In this document: in pieces, positions 18,208 to 26,822 of the stretch | Numbering within the stretch: position 1 is the first letter of the stretch | How the letters are laid out: every line of letters starts with the position of its first letter | Assembly (NCBI GenBank): GCA_019119225.1 | Contig: DWXM01000034.1 | Location: 1-36,213, forward strand | Direction: 5' to 3' | DNA length: 36,213 nucleotides | DNA from: Candidatus Nosocomiicoccus stercorigallinarum | Lineage (GTDB): Bacteria; Bacillota; Bacilli; Staphylococcales; Salinicoccaceae | The notes under the pieces: generated by a model | The model's input: the letters and a program-made list of their open reading frames with translations, nothing else | What the model was told of the DNA's origin: nothing | The model's database searches: none | Translations under genes and position numbers: made by a program

Positions 18208-18215
<8 letters not shown>
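17739..18215 (+). CDS. folK: 2-amino-4-hydroxy-6-hydroxymethyldihydropteridine pyrophosphokinase
   Basis: A 158-residue HPPK, which pyrophosphorylates the pterin for FolP. Family landmarks: LGLGANIGERHDNL at the start, IYETAPYGKTDQPDFLN, and the metal/ATP segment RVREEVWGPRIIDIDVLMY, followed by LIVPHEEMHLRKFVLEPL. Length is standard. The start overlaps folB by one base and the stop overlaps the dus start by 8 nt. Confidence 0.96.
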
Positions 18216-20722
<2,507 letters not shown>

Positions 20723-20729
20723 TTTAAAG

Positions 20730-20758
20730 CATCCACCGAGAAATCGGTGGATGTTTTA
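20730..20758 (+). terminator. Intrinsic terminator of lysS
   Basis: Perfect 10-bp stem CATCCACCGA (20730-20739) and TCGGTGGATG (20744-20753) with a GAAA tetraloop and T4. Confidence 0.88.
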
Positions 20759-20786
20759 ATATATATAAGTAATATTGAATAATGTA

Positions 20787-20815
20787 TTGACTTTGTGAAT
20801 AATATGGGATATTAT
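20787..20815 (+). promoter_or_regulatory. Promoter of the tRNA cluster
   Basis: TTGACT (20787-20792), 17-bp spacer, TATTAT (20810-20815), about 20 bp before the first tRNA. A shifted TATAAT at 20813-20818 is an alternative -10. Confidence 0.7.
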
Positions 20816-20834
20816 AATATTTGTTCGTCAACAC

Positions 20835-20907
20835 GGAGGATTAGCTCAGTTGGGAGAGCACTTGCTCGACAAGCAAGGGGTCGGTGGTTCGAGCCCGCCA
20901 TTCTCCA
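20835..20907 (+). tRNA. tRNA-Val (anticodon GAC)
   Basis: Complete 73-nt cloverleaf: acceptor GGAGGAT with ATTCTCC (one G-T), D arm GCTC/GAGC, anticodon stem CTTGC/GCAAG, loop TCGACAA, variable GGGTC, T arm GGTGG/CCGCC with TTCGAGC, discriminator A. Read in the standard way the anticodon is GAC (Val, GUC/GUU). Position 33 is C, where nearly all tRNAs have U; positions 32-33 read TC instead of the usual CT. CCA is not encoded. First of three clustered tRNA genes. Confidence 0.85.
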
Positions 20908-20934
20908 TTTTTTATTTCAAAATTGAATATATAT

Positions 20935-21006
20935 GCGGAAGTAGTTCAGTGGTAGAACACCACCTTGCCAAGGTGGGGGTCGCGGGTTCGAATCCCGTCT
21001 TCCGCT
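20935..21006 (+). tRNA. tRNA-Gly (anticodon GCC)
   Basis: 72-nt cloverleaf: acceptor GCGGAAG/CTTCCGC, D arm GTTC/GAAC, anticodon stem CCACC/GGTGG with loop TTGCCAA (anticodon GCC), T arm GCGGG/CCCGT with TTCGAAT, discriminator T. CCA is not encoded. Confidence 0.95.
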
Positions 21007-21019
21007 TTCTGTATTCTAT

Positions 21020-21093
<74 letters not shown>

Positions 21094-21099
21094 CTTTTT

Positions 21100-21125
21100 G
21101 ACAGTCTGAATGACTGTCTTTTTTT
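21100..21125 (+). terminator. Terminator of the tRNA cluster
   Basis: 7-bp stem GACAGTC (21100-21106) and GACTGTC (21112-21118) with a TGAAT loop and a run of seven T, 6 nt after tRNA-Ile. Confidence 0.85.
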
Positions 21126-21127
21126 AT

Positions 21128-21154
21128 GCAAAAAAAACCGCTAAATTTATTAGC
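21128..21154 (-). terminator. Terminator of murT (minus strand)
   Basis: On the minus strand CCGCTAA, loop TAAAT, TTAGCGG is followed by about eight T (plus-strand A-run at 21128-21135). It sits within a few bases of the murT stop, so no gene can follow murT in the same transcript. Confidence 0.85.
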
Positions 21155-21156
21155 GG

Positions 21157-22470
21157 TTAGTTGATAATTTCTTTATCTTTTAATACTTTTCTAAACTCTA
21201 ACATTGCTGTATACGACGCAATAATTTGGATGTTTTTAGCATCTGAATTTTGTAAATCTGAAACAATTTTTTCTAAATCGTCATACTCCCTAATGAGAGA
21301 CTCATTAAATCCAGCTTCAATTAAGCGATTTGTCATAACTTCTGCACTAATTCCACCAGTTTTAATTTCAGTGATGTCGTGATCAACGAGTGATTCAAAG
21401 TTACCGTCTTTTAGCCAACTAACGTCCACACCGTCTGCGGGACGATTATTTAAAAGAGCGACTAACATTAACGGTGTTTCAGACTTTTCAATTAAAGAGA
21501 GGACTTGATTTAAGCCGACTGGATTTTTAACGACATTTAACGTCGCGATTTGGTTTTTAAATGAAATTAACTCTTGGCGACCAAATACGCGTTTCATTTC
21601 TAAAAATGCGGCTTTTATAATTTCGTTTTCTATACCATATTCTTTTGCCATACTATATGCTGCGAGGGCATTGTAAATATTGTATAATCCAGCAACAGGT
21701 ATCGTAAATCTTTCACCGTCAATTTCAAACGTTGAACTCGATTCACTGAGGTTATAGATATCGTTTACTGTATATTTTAATTCTGGACGTTTTAAATGAC
21801 ACGCATGACAAGTGAAATTTCCCTGACCAGAATATGTATAAGTCTCATAAGTTAAAGTATGATTACAGCGTGGACAATGATTAATTTTTGGAGATTCAGC
21901 TTGAACGTCGAGACCGAAAAAATTACGCTTATTCGGAAGAGGCACACTAGAGAATAATGGTAAATCTCCATTTTGTAAAAGTGTAGCGTTAGGAACTTTC
22001 TTTGCTGCATTGACGAGTAATTGATACGTTTCTTTTACATCCCCATAACGGTCCATTTGATCTAAGAAAAGGTTTGTATGAATGATGTATTTAGGATTGA
22101 GTGCTTCAACAACGTTATTTAAGCTTCCTTCATCCACTTCTAAAATCGCAATTCCTTTTTTATGTTTATTTGGTTTAGAATCAACAAATGCACCAATAAT
22201 TCCTTGTAGCATGTTACTGCCACGGCTATTTGTGACGATGTTATCGTATTTTCTTTTAAAAATGTTAGCGATTAGACTCGTCGTCAATGTCTTTCCGTTC
22301 GTTCCAGTGACGATGATGACGTCGTAATACTGACTCACATCATCTAAAACATTTGGTGAAATTTTATGTGCGACTTTTCCCGGTAAGCTACTACCACCAC
22401 CAGTTGTCTTCATGAGTAAATGTTTTGTAAGTCGTCCTGAAAGTAAAGCAAAATTCGTTCTAATAGACAT
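21157..22470 (-). CDS. murT: Lipid II isoglutaminyl synthase, MurT subunit
   Basis: A 437-residue Mur-ligase-like protein. The ATP loop VTGTNGKT is at 54-61; a zinc ribbon inserted in the middle domain has Cys199, Cys202, Cys221 and Cys224 (CPRC and CHAC); the C-terminal DUF1727 domain carries NNRPADGVDVSW, where Asp349 matches the Asp that S. aureus MurT supplies to the GatD catalytic triad. With GatD it amidates the D-Glu of lipid II to D-isoglutamine. ATG 22470 has AAGGAGA upstream. Unlike the usual murT-gatD operon, no gatD follows: the stop is next to a terminator and the tRNA cluster lies beyond. Upstream is rpsN, divergent. Confidence 0.93.
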   Translation of the reverse strand: MSIRTNFALLSGRLTKHLLMKTTGGGSSLPGKVAHKISPNVLDDVSQYYDVIIVTGTNGKTLTTSLIANIFKRKYDNIVTNSRGSNMLQGIIGAFVDSKPNKHKKGIAILEVDEGSLNNVVEALNPKYIIHTNLFLDQMDRYGDVKETYQLLVNAAKKVPNATLLQNGDLPLFSSVPLPNKRNFFGLDVQAESPKINHCPRCNHTLTYETYTYSGQGNFTCHACHLKRPELKYTVNDIYNLSESSSTFEIDGERFTIPVAGLYNIYNALAAYSMAKEYGIENEIIKAAFLEMKRVFGRQELISFKNQIATLNVVKNPVGLNQVLSLIEKSETPLMLVALLNNRPADGVDVSWLKDGNFESLVDHDITEIKTGGISAEVMTNRLIEAGFNESLIREYDDLEKIVSDLQNSDAKNIQIIASYTAMLEFRKVLKDKEIIN

Positions 22471-22500
22471 TGATCTTTCTCCTTAAAATTAATAAATATT

Positions 22501-22506
22501 ATTATA
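22501..22506 (-). promoter_or_regulatory. Candidate -10 for murT (minus strand)
   Basis: Minus-strand TGC TATAAT (TATAAT at 22501-22506) is an extended -10 about 30 bp before the murT start; no good -35 is visible. Confidence 0.45.
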
Positions 22507-22535
22507 GCATTTTAAAATTAATTCGATAAATAAAT

Positions 22536-22563
22536 TTGAATTTAAGAAAAATAGTGTTATAAT
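22536..22563 (+). promoter_or_regulatory. Promoter of rpsN
   Basis: TTGAAT (22536-22541), 16-bp spacer, TATAAT (22558-22563) with TGT before the -10 (extended). A good sigma-A promoter. Confidence 0.7.
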
Positions 22564-22570
22564 TATAAAA

Positions 22571-22583
22571 CGTAATAATTACG
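22571..22583 (+). promoter_or_regulatory. Zur-like operator in front of rpsN
   Basis: Perfect dyad CGTAAT-A-ATTACG lies 7 bp after the -10, over the expected transcription start. It matches the core of the Firmicute Zur box (TCGTAATnATTACGA; only the outermost left base differs). The following gene is the zinc-free S14 paralogue, a classic Zur target in Bacillus, so context and sequence agree. Confidence 0.75.
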
Positions 22584-22598
22584 AATTAGGAGGATTAC

Positions 22599-22868
22599 AT
22601 GGCTAAAAAATCAAAAATAGCTAAAAATAAAAAGCGCCAAGAAACAGTCGAAAAGTATCGTGCGATTCGAGAAGAAATGAAGAAAAATAAAGACTATGAA
22701 GGTCTTAAAAAACTTCCGAGAGATGCGTCTCCAACGCGTGTTGTTAACCGTTGTGAAATTACAGGACGCCCACACGGTGTATCTAGACAATTTGGTATTT
22801 CACGTATTAAATTCAGAGAACTTGCTCACAAGGGTCAAATCCCTGGTGTTAAAAAAGCAAGTTGGTAA
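22599..22868 (+). CDS. rpsN: 30S ribosomal protein S14, zinc-independent (C-minus) form
   Basis: 89 residues, the longer S14 type without the zinc ribbon: only one Cys (Cys52 in [11 protein letters not shown]) remains where the zinc form has two CxxC pairs. The C-terminal part, [28 protein letters not shown], read in pieces, is the conserved S14 core. It binds 16S rRNA in the 30S head. Such paralogues replace the zinc form when zinc is short, freeing zinc. ATG 22599 has AGGAGG at 22588-22593. The gene stands alone with its own promoter, Zur-like operator and terminator, fitting zinc-starvation control. A zinc form in the main ribosomal cluster is expected but not visible here. Confidence 0.95.
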   Translation: MAKKSKIAKNKKRQETVEKYRAIREEMKKNKDYEGLKKLPRDASPTRVVNRCEITGRPHGVSRQFGISRIKFRELAHKGQIPGVKKASW

Positions 22869-22886
22869 TATAGATTCTATATAATG

Positions 22887-22924
22887 ACTCCCCCTAAGGT
22901 TAAATCTTAGAGGGAGTTTTATTT
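22887..22924 (+). terminator. Terminator of rpsN
   Basis: Stem ACTCCCCCTAAG (22887-22898) and CTTAGAGGGAGT (22906-22917), one C-A mismatch, 7-nt loop, then TTTATTT. It overlaps the first bases of the convergent gene's stop region. Confidence 0.8.
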
Positions 22925-23378
22925 AAAATGAAACTTCTACTGTTTTTAAACCATCAATTTCTTTAATTTCACGAACTTCATCATGTGAAGTAGGGTAAAT
23001 ATAGATTTCTTCAAGTTCTGAAGAGACACTTAAGTACGCTTCATCATCTTTAAAGAAACATAAGTCCTCCGGTAAATTAGGTAAACTCCAGTCGAACAGA
23101 CTATTTGATTTTTCTAAAAGAATATTTTTCGCTTCATCTGTCGTTTTAAAGTAATATACTTTCGCAATATCATCAAAAAGATTTGTCGATGGCCATTCGT
23201 GTTGATCGAGTGTTTCTATAAAAGAATCTCCAAACCATTCATCTAAGTCTTTAAATGAATCTTTATACTGTAAAATATCTGTACGTACAACGAGTTGAAA
23301 TTGATCACATGTTTTAAAGAGAAAATCTAATAACGCTTCGTAAGTTTTTTCTGTTGGATTATTTTTGATTGCTATCAT
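22923..23378 (-). CDS. Hypothetical protein
   Basis: 151 residues, not recognised with confidence. It is acidic, rich in Asp, Glu, Phe and Leu, with no signal peptide, membrane helix or Cys-based metal site (two scattered Cys only). The C-terminal part has a NLPEDLCFFKDDEAYL stretch followed by a beta-like segment EEIYIYPTSHDE, faintly like small SMI1/KNR4-like or other uncharacterised Firmicute proteins; this is only an impression. Start: ATG 23378 with GAGGTG at 23385-23390 on the minus strand; GTG 23387 overlaps that site. Codon use resembles its neighbours. It is downstream of nupC on the same strand but separated from it by a terminator. Confidence 0.7.
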   Translation of the reverse strand: MIAIKNNPTEKTYEALLDFLFKTCDQFQLVVRTDILQYKDSFKDLDEWFGDSFIETLDQHEWPSTNLFDDIAKVYYFKTTDEAKNILLEKSNSLFDWSLPNLPEDLCFFKDDEAYLSVSSELEEIYIYPTSHDEVREIKEIDGLKTVEVSF

Positions 23379-23411
23379 AACTTTCACCTCATATATAGTG
23401 TATCATTTATT

Positions 23412-23447
23412 AAATAATAAAAAGGTATGCCAAATGACATACCTTTA
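23412..23447 (-). terminator. Terminator of nupC (minus strand)
   Basis: Inverted repeat AAAGGTATG (23421-23429) and CATACCTTT (23438-23446); on the minus strand it is followed by TTTTTATTATTT. It ends 3 nt after the nupC stop. Confidence 0.8.
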
Positions 23448-23450
23448 AAA

Positions 23451-24665
23451 TTATCTTATGAATAATCCTACGATAACCGCACTTAAAACAGATACTAGTG
23501 ATGCACCGTAGACAAGTTTTAAACCGAATTTTGCAATTAAATCTCCAGATTTTGCATGAATACCTTTAACTGTTCCAACGATAATACCGATAGAACCAAA
23601 GTTTGCAAATGACACTAAGAATACTGAAATCATTGCTTGTGTTCTTGGTCCAAGTGTTTCTTTAACGAGTTGTAAGTTTTCCATCGCAACAAACTCATTT
23701 GTCACAAGCTTCGTTGCCATTAAGATACCAACTTCATGTGCTTCGGCAAATGGAACACCAATTAATACCGCAAGTGGCATTAAAATATACCCTAAAATAT
23801 CTTGGAATGTTAATGATGATCCAGGAATTGCTAAGAATAAGTTGTTTAAAATTGCAATTAATGCGTTAAACGCAATAAGCATTGCCCCAACGATAACTGC
23901 AATTAGCGCACCTTGTAAAATATAGTCACTCAGAATTTGGAAGAAAGATTTACCTTCATCTGGATTTGATTCAGATGCTGTATAGTTTTCTTCTTCTGGT
24001 AAGTCGTATGGGTTAATGATATGTACAATGATGTAAACACTGAATAAGTTTAAAATAATCGCTGTAATTACGTATTCAGGCGCTAGTAAAGTCATATATG
24101 CTGCTACCATCGATAGTGAAATAGAACTCATTGCTTGCGCTGCAAGTGTGTAGAGACGTTGTTCACCAAGTAATGGAATTTGGTTTTTTAATGAAACAAA
24201 CACTTCAGATTGTCCTAAAAACATTGATGCAGCTCCGTTATATGATTCTATGAAGCCCATACCTGTAATTTTTGATAAAATCCATCCTAATCCATGGATG
24301 ATAGCTGGTAAAATTCTTAAGTATTGTAAAACCCCAATTAGTGCTGAAATAACAATAATAGGAATTAATACGTTAAAGAAGAAAACGAATTGTGCTTCTC
24401 CGTTTGCATCGATCATTAATGGACCAAAAACAAAACTAGTACCTTCCGCTGCAAATTCGAGTAGTTTTCCGAAACCAAATGCTAAACCTTCAACTACTCT
24501 TTGCCCAGCTCCAGTTGAAAGAATTGAGAAGGCAAATAATAGTTGTAGAGCGAGTAATAACAGTATTTGTTTCCACTTTTTAAACGCACGCTTTCTATCG
24601 GAACTAGCAATCCAAGCGAGGAAAAAAGTTACAGCAATACCGATAACTCCCCATATTATATTCAT
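23451..24665 (-). CDS. nupC: Concentrative nucleoside transporter, NupC family
   Basis: A 404-residue integral membrane protein of the CNT family, which imports nucleosides with H+ or Na+. It is almost wholly hydrophobic segments. Family landmarks include FFFNVLIPIIVISALIGVLQY, SYNGAASMFLGQSEVFV (split here from a longer conserved stretch), SSISLSMVAAYM, and the C-terminal FVAMENLQL and ANFGSIGIIVGTVK. Start: ATG 24665, which fits MNIIWGVIG; the upstream in-frame extension to 24716 is hydrophilic and runs into the promoter. The ribosome site is AGGGGTG. Substrate range cannot be told from sequence. Confidence 0.93.
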   Translation of the reverse strand: MNIIWGVIGIAVTFFLAWIASSDRKRAFKKWKQILLLLALQLLFAFSILSTGAGQRVVEGLAFGFGKLLEFAAEGTSFVFGPLMIDANGEAQFVFFFNVLIPIIVISALIGVLQYLRILPAIIHGLGWILSKITGMGFIESYNGAASMFLGQSEVFVSLKNQIPLLGEQRLYTLAAQAMSSISLSMVAAYMTLLAPEYVITAIILNLFSVYIIVHIINPYDLPEEENYTASESNPDEGKSFFQILSDYILQGALIAVIVGAMLIAFNALIAILNNLFLAIPGSSLTFQDILGYILMPLAVLIGVPFAEAHEVGILMATKLVTNEFVAMENLQLVKETLGPRTQAMISVFLVSFANFGSIGIIVGTVKGIHAKSGDLIAKFGLKLVYGASLVSVLSAVIVGLFIR

Positions 24666-24701
24666 AAAGACACCCCTGTAAATTATGTAGTCGTCAAAAG
24701 T

Positions 24702-24731
24702 ATTATACCTATTCATAACAATGGATGTAAA
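24702..24731 (-). promoter_or_regulatory. Promoter of nupC (minus strand)
   Basis: On the minus strand TTTACA (24726-24731), 18-bp spacer, TATAAT (24702-24707), about 37 bp before the start codon. Confidence 0.65.
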
Positions 24732-24794
24732 GGTTTTTATAGATAATATATGAAGTGAAAAACATCATATATAATATTTAAAAATGCGTTGCAA

Positions 24795-24824
24795 TTGATT
24801 AAAATAGGTCAAATAAGTTATACT
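24795..24824 (+). promoter_or_regulatory. Promoter of the ctsR-clpC operon
   Basis: TTGATT (24795-24800), 18-bp spacer, TATACT (24819-24824). The CtsR box begins 3 bp after the -10. Confidence 0.7.
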
Positions 24825-24826
24825 AT

Positions 24827-24843
24827 AGTCAAAGAAGGTCAAA
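24827..24843 (+). promoter_or_regulatory. CtsR operator
   Basis: Direct heptad repeat AGTCAAA-GAA-GGTCAAA exactly fits the CtsR consensus RGTCAAA-N3-RGTCAAA. It lies over the transcription start and before the ctsR ribosome site, giving autoregulated heat-shock control. An extra single heptad GGTCAAA lies in the promoter spacer at 24807-24813. No CIRCE element is seen. Confidence 0.92.
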
Positions 24844-24855
24844 AGAGGTGATTCT

Positions 24856-25320
24856 ATGCGAAACATGTCGGATATTATTGAGGCTTATTTGAAGCAAAAA
24901 ATTGCAGAGTCTCATAATGAACGCGTTGAAATTAAACGTGCACAAATCGCAGAGAAATTCGATTGTGTACCGTCTCAGCTGAACTACGTTATTAAAACGC
25001 GGTTTACAAACGAACTCGGTTACATTGTTGAAAGTAAGCGTGGGGGCGGTGGCTACATTAGAATTACTAAAATAGAAACTCATAACAAAGCAGATTATTT
25101 AGAACATATATTAAGTCTAATCGGTAACAAACTGTCTCAAACGAACGCTCAACATTTAATTCAATCGATGTACGACGCAGAAGTCATCACTTATAATGAA
25201 GCGCGTATTATGGATAGAATTATTTTAAGAGAAACATTATTAATCGAATTACCTGAAAGAGATATATTACGCGCACATATTATGCGTAACGTAATTGAAG
25301 CAATATTATACGAGGAGTGA
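24856..25320 (+). CDS. ctsR: Heat-shock repressor CtsR
   Basis: 154 residues. The N-terminal winged helix-turn-helix (RAQIAEKFDCVPSQLNYVIKTRF, about 29-51) is followed by the Gly-rich wing KRGGGGYIRI, with Arg62 and the tetraglycine 63-66 that acts as heat sensor in Bacillus CtsR. A helical dimer/McsB-binding domain fills the rest. It represses clp genes by binding the heptad repeat just upstream. ATG 24856 follows GAGGTG at 24845-24850. It is 4 nt from mcsA, first of the four-gene ctsR-mcsA-mcsB-clpC operon. Confidence 0.96.
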   Translation: MRNMSDIIEAYLKQKIAESHNERVEIKRAQIAEKFDCVPSQLNYVIKTRFTNELGYIVESKRGGGGYIRITKIETHNKADYLEHILSLIGNKLSQTNAQHLIQSMYDAEVITYNEARIMDRIILRETLLIELPERDILRAHIMRNVIEAILYEE

Positions 25321-25324
25321 TTGT

Positions 25325-25834
25325 ATGCGATGCGAAAGATGTCATAAGCGTGAAGCGATGATTCAAGTGTCGATTAGTCAAAACAATCAAAAAAACGAAC
25401 TATTTTTATGCGACACATGCGCACACGAATTACTACAAAACAATAATGACACAAAACACCAGCATCATCACTCACTAAATAAATTTATATTGAAGTCACA
25501 ATCAGAAGTAAAAACTTGTCCTACATGTGGTTCGACACTACAATCGATACGAGATAATGGTTTATTTGGCTGTGGTGATTGTTATAAAACATTTAGTGAA
25601 GAAGCAAATCAAATTATAAACCGTGCACAACTTTTAAAAGATAGCCATACAGGAAAAGTGCCAGGATCTTATGAAAAGTGTTTAAAACAAGAAGAAAAAA
25701 TTGAAGCGCTTGAAAAGAAACTCGAAAAACTTGTAAAAGCACAAGAGTTTGAAGAAGCAGCAATTATTAGAGATGAAATTAAAGCCTTAAAGGAGGATGG
25801 TAACGATGAAGACGAGTCCTTGGCTGAAAAATAG
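25325..25834 (+). CDS. mcsA: McsA, zinc-binding activator of McsB
   Basis: 169 residues with two Cys4 zinc sites: Cys3, Cys6, Cys29, Cys32 (CERC, CDTC) and Cys65, Cys68, Cys83, Cys86 (CPTC, CGDC). A UVR-type helical motif lies near 130-165 (EALEKKLEKLVKAQEFEEAA). McsA activates the arginine kinase McsB and helps inactivate CtsR under stress. ATG 25325 with GAGGAG at 25312-25317 starts right after the ctsR stop. The 3' end overlaps mcsB by 29 nt. A His-rich stretch near 45-49 (HQHHH) could also bind metal. Confidence 0.95.
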   Translation: MRCERCHKREAMIQVSISQNNQKNELFLCDTCAHELLQNNNDTKHQHHHSLNKFILKSQSEVKTCPTCGSTLQSIRDNGLFGCGDCYKTFSEEANQIINRAQLLKDSHTGKVPGSYEKCLKQEEKIEALEKKLEKLVKAQEFEEAAIIRDEIKALKEDGNDEDESLAEK

Positions 25835-26819
25835 TCCAAACGCACCAATCGAGATGTCTTCACGTATCCGCCTCGCTAGAAATCTCGAAGGATTAACATA
25901 TCCACACTTAATCCAAGATAAGTCAGAGTACGATGAGGTTACAAAAACAATTAGTAATAAGTACAAAGACTTTGAAGTCATTAAAATGGACGATTTGACA
26001 GAGATTGAAAAACAATTAATGATAGAAAAGTTTTTAATCAGTCCACTATTTAAACGTAGAGGGCATTCGTTAATTGTAAGTGAGGACGAATCGACATCGA
26101 TTATGGTCGGAGAAGAAGACCATATTAGAATCCAAGTGATGAATGTTGGACACTCACTCGAGGAACTATATGAAATTGCCTCTGACATCGATGATACGAT
26201 TGAAAAAGATTTTGATTACCAGTTCGATCGTCAATACGGATTTAAAACGGCATGCCCTACAAACGTCGGTACGGGTTTACGTGCTTCAGTTATGTTACAC
26301 TTACCGGCATTAACGAGAAATAACCGTATTCGAAGATTACGTGATGTTTTAACGAGAATGGGGTATACGTTAAGAGGTATTTATGGAGAAGGGTCAAATC
26401 CAGTCGGTGACGTTTATCAACTCTCTAATCAAGTGACACTTGGGCTAAGTGAGTTAGAAATTATTCACCATTTAGATGAAATAAAAGAACAAATTATATA
26501 TGAAGAAACACGTATGAGAGAATGGTTTTATCATAATCGTGCACTGACGGTGCGTGATGCGATATTCAGATCATACGGGTTACTAAGATACGCTGAACAA
26601 ATGTCGTTAGATGAAGCAGCGATGCATTTAAGTCATATTAAATACGGCGTAGATATGAACATTTTAGAACTTGAAAATTTTGAGTTTCAAGCATTGTTAA
26701 AGCAAATTCAGCACGCATTTATCCGTCAGGGATTAGAAGACGTAGAATCTGTACATCTAGAAGCAGCGGAAAATAAAGCGCGTGCTACATTTTTAAAACG
26801 TACTTTAGGAGGAAAATAA
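25806..26819 (+). CDS. mcsB: Protein-arginine kinase McsB
   Basis: 337 residues, homologous to phosphagen kinases. It phosphorylates arginines, marking proteins (including CtsR) for ClpCP. Landmarks: SSRIRLARNLEGL near the start, CPTNVGTGLRASVMLHLP with the active-site Cys150, and RGIYGEGSNPVGD. ATG 25806 lies 9 nt after AAGGAGG (25790-25796); ATG 25797 overlaps that site. The overlap with mcsA and the 3-nt gap to clpC indicate tight coupling. Length matches staphylococcal McsB, slightly shorter than in Bacillus. Confidence 0.96.
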   Translation: MKTSPWLKNSPNAPIEMSSRIRLARNLEGLTYPHLIQDKSEYDEVTKTISNKYKDFEVIKMDDLTEIEKQLMIEKFLISPLFKRRGHSLIVSEDESTSIMVGEEDHIRIQVMNVGHSLEELYEIASDIDDTIEKDFDYQFDRQYGFKTACPTNVGTGLRASVMLHLPALTRNNRIRRLRDVLTRMGYTLRGIYGEGSNPVGDVYQLSNQVTLGLSELEIIHHLDEIKEQIIYEETRMREWFYHNRALTVRDAIFRSYGLLRYAEQMSLDEAAMHLSHIKYGVDMNILELENFEFQALLKQIQHAFIRQGLEDVESVHLEAAENKARATFLKRTLGGK

Positions 26820-26822
26820 TAT

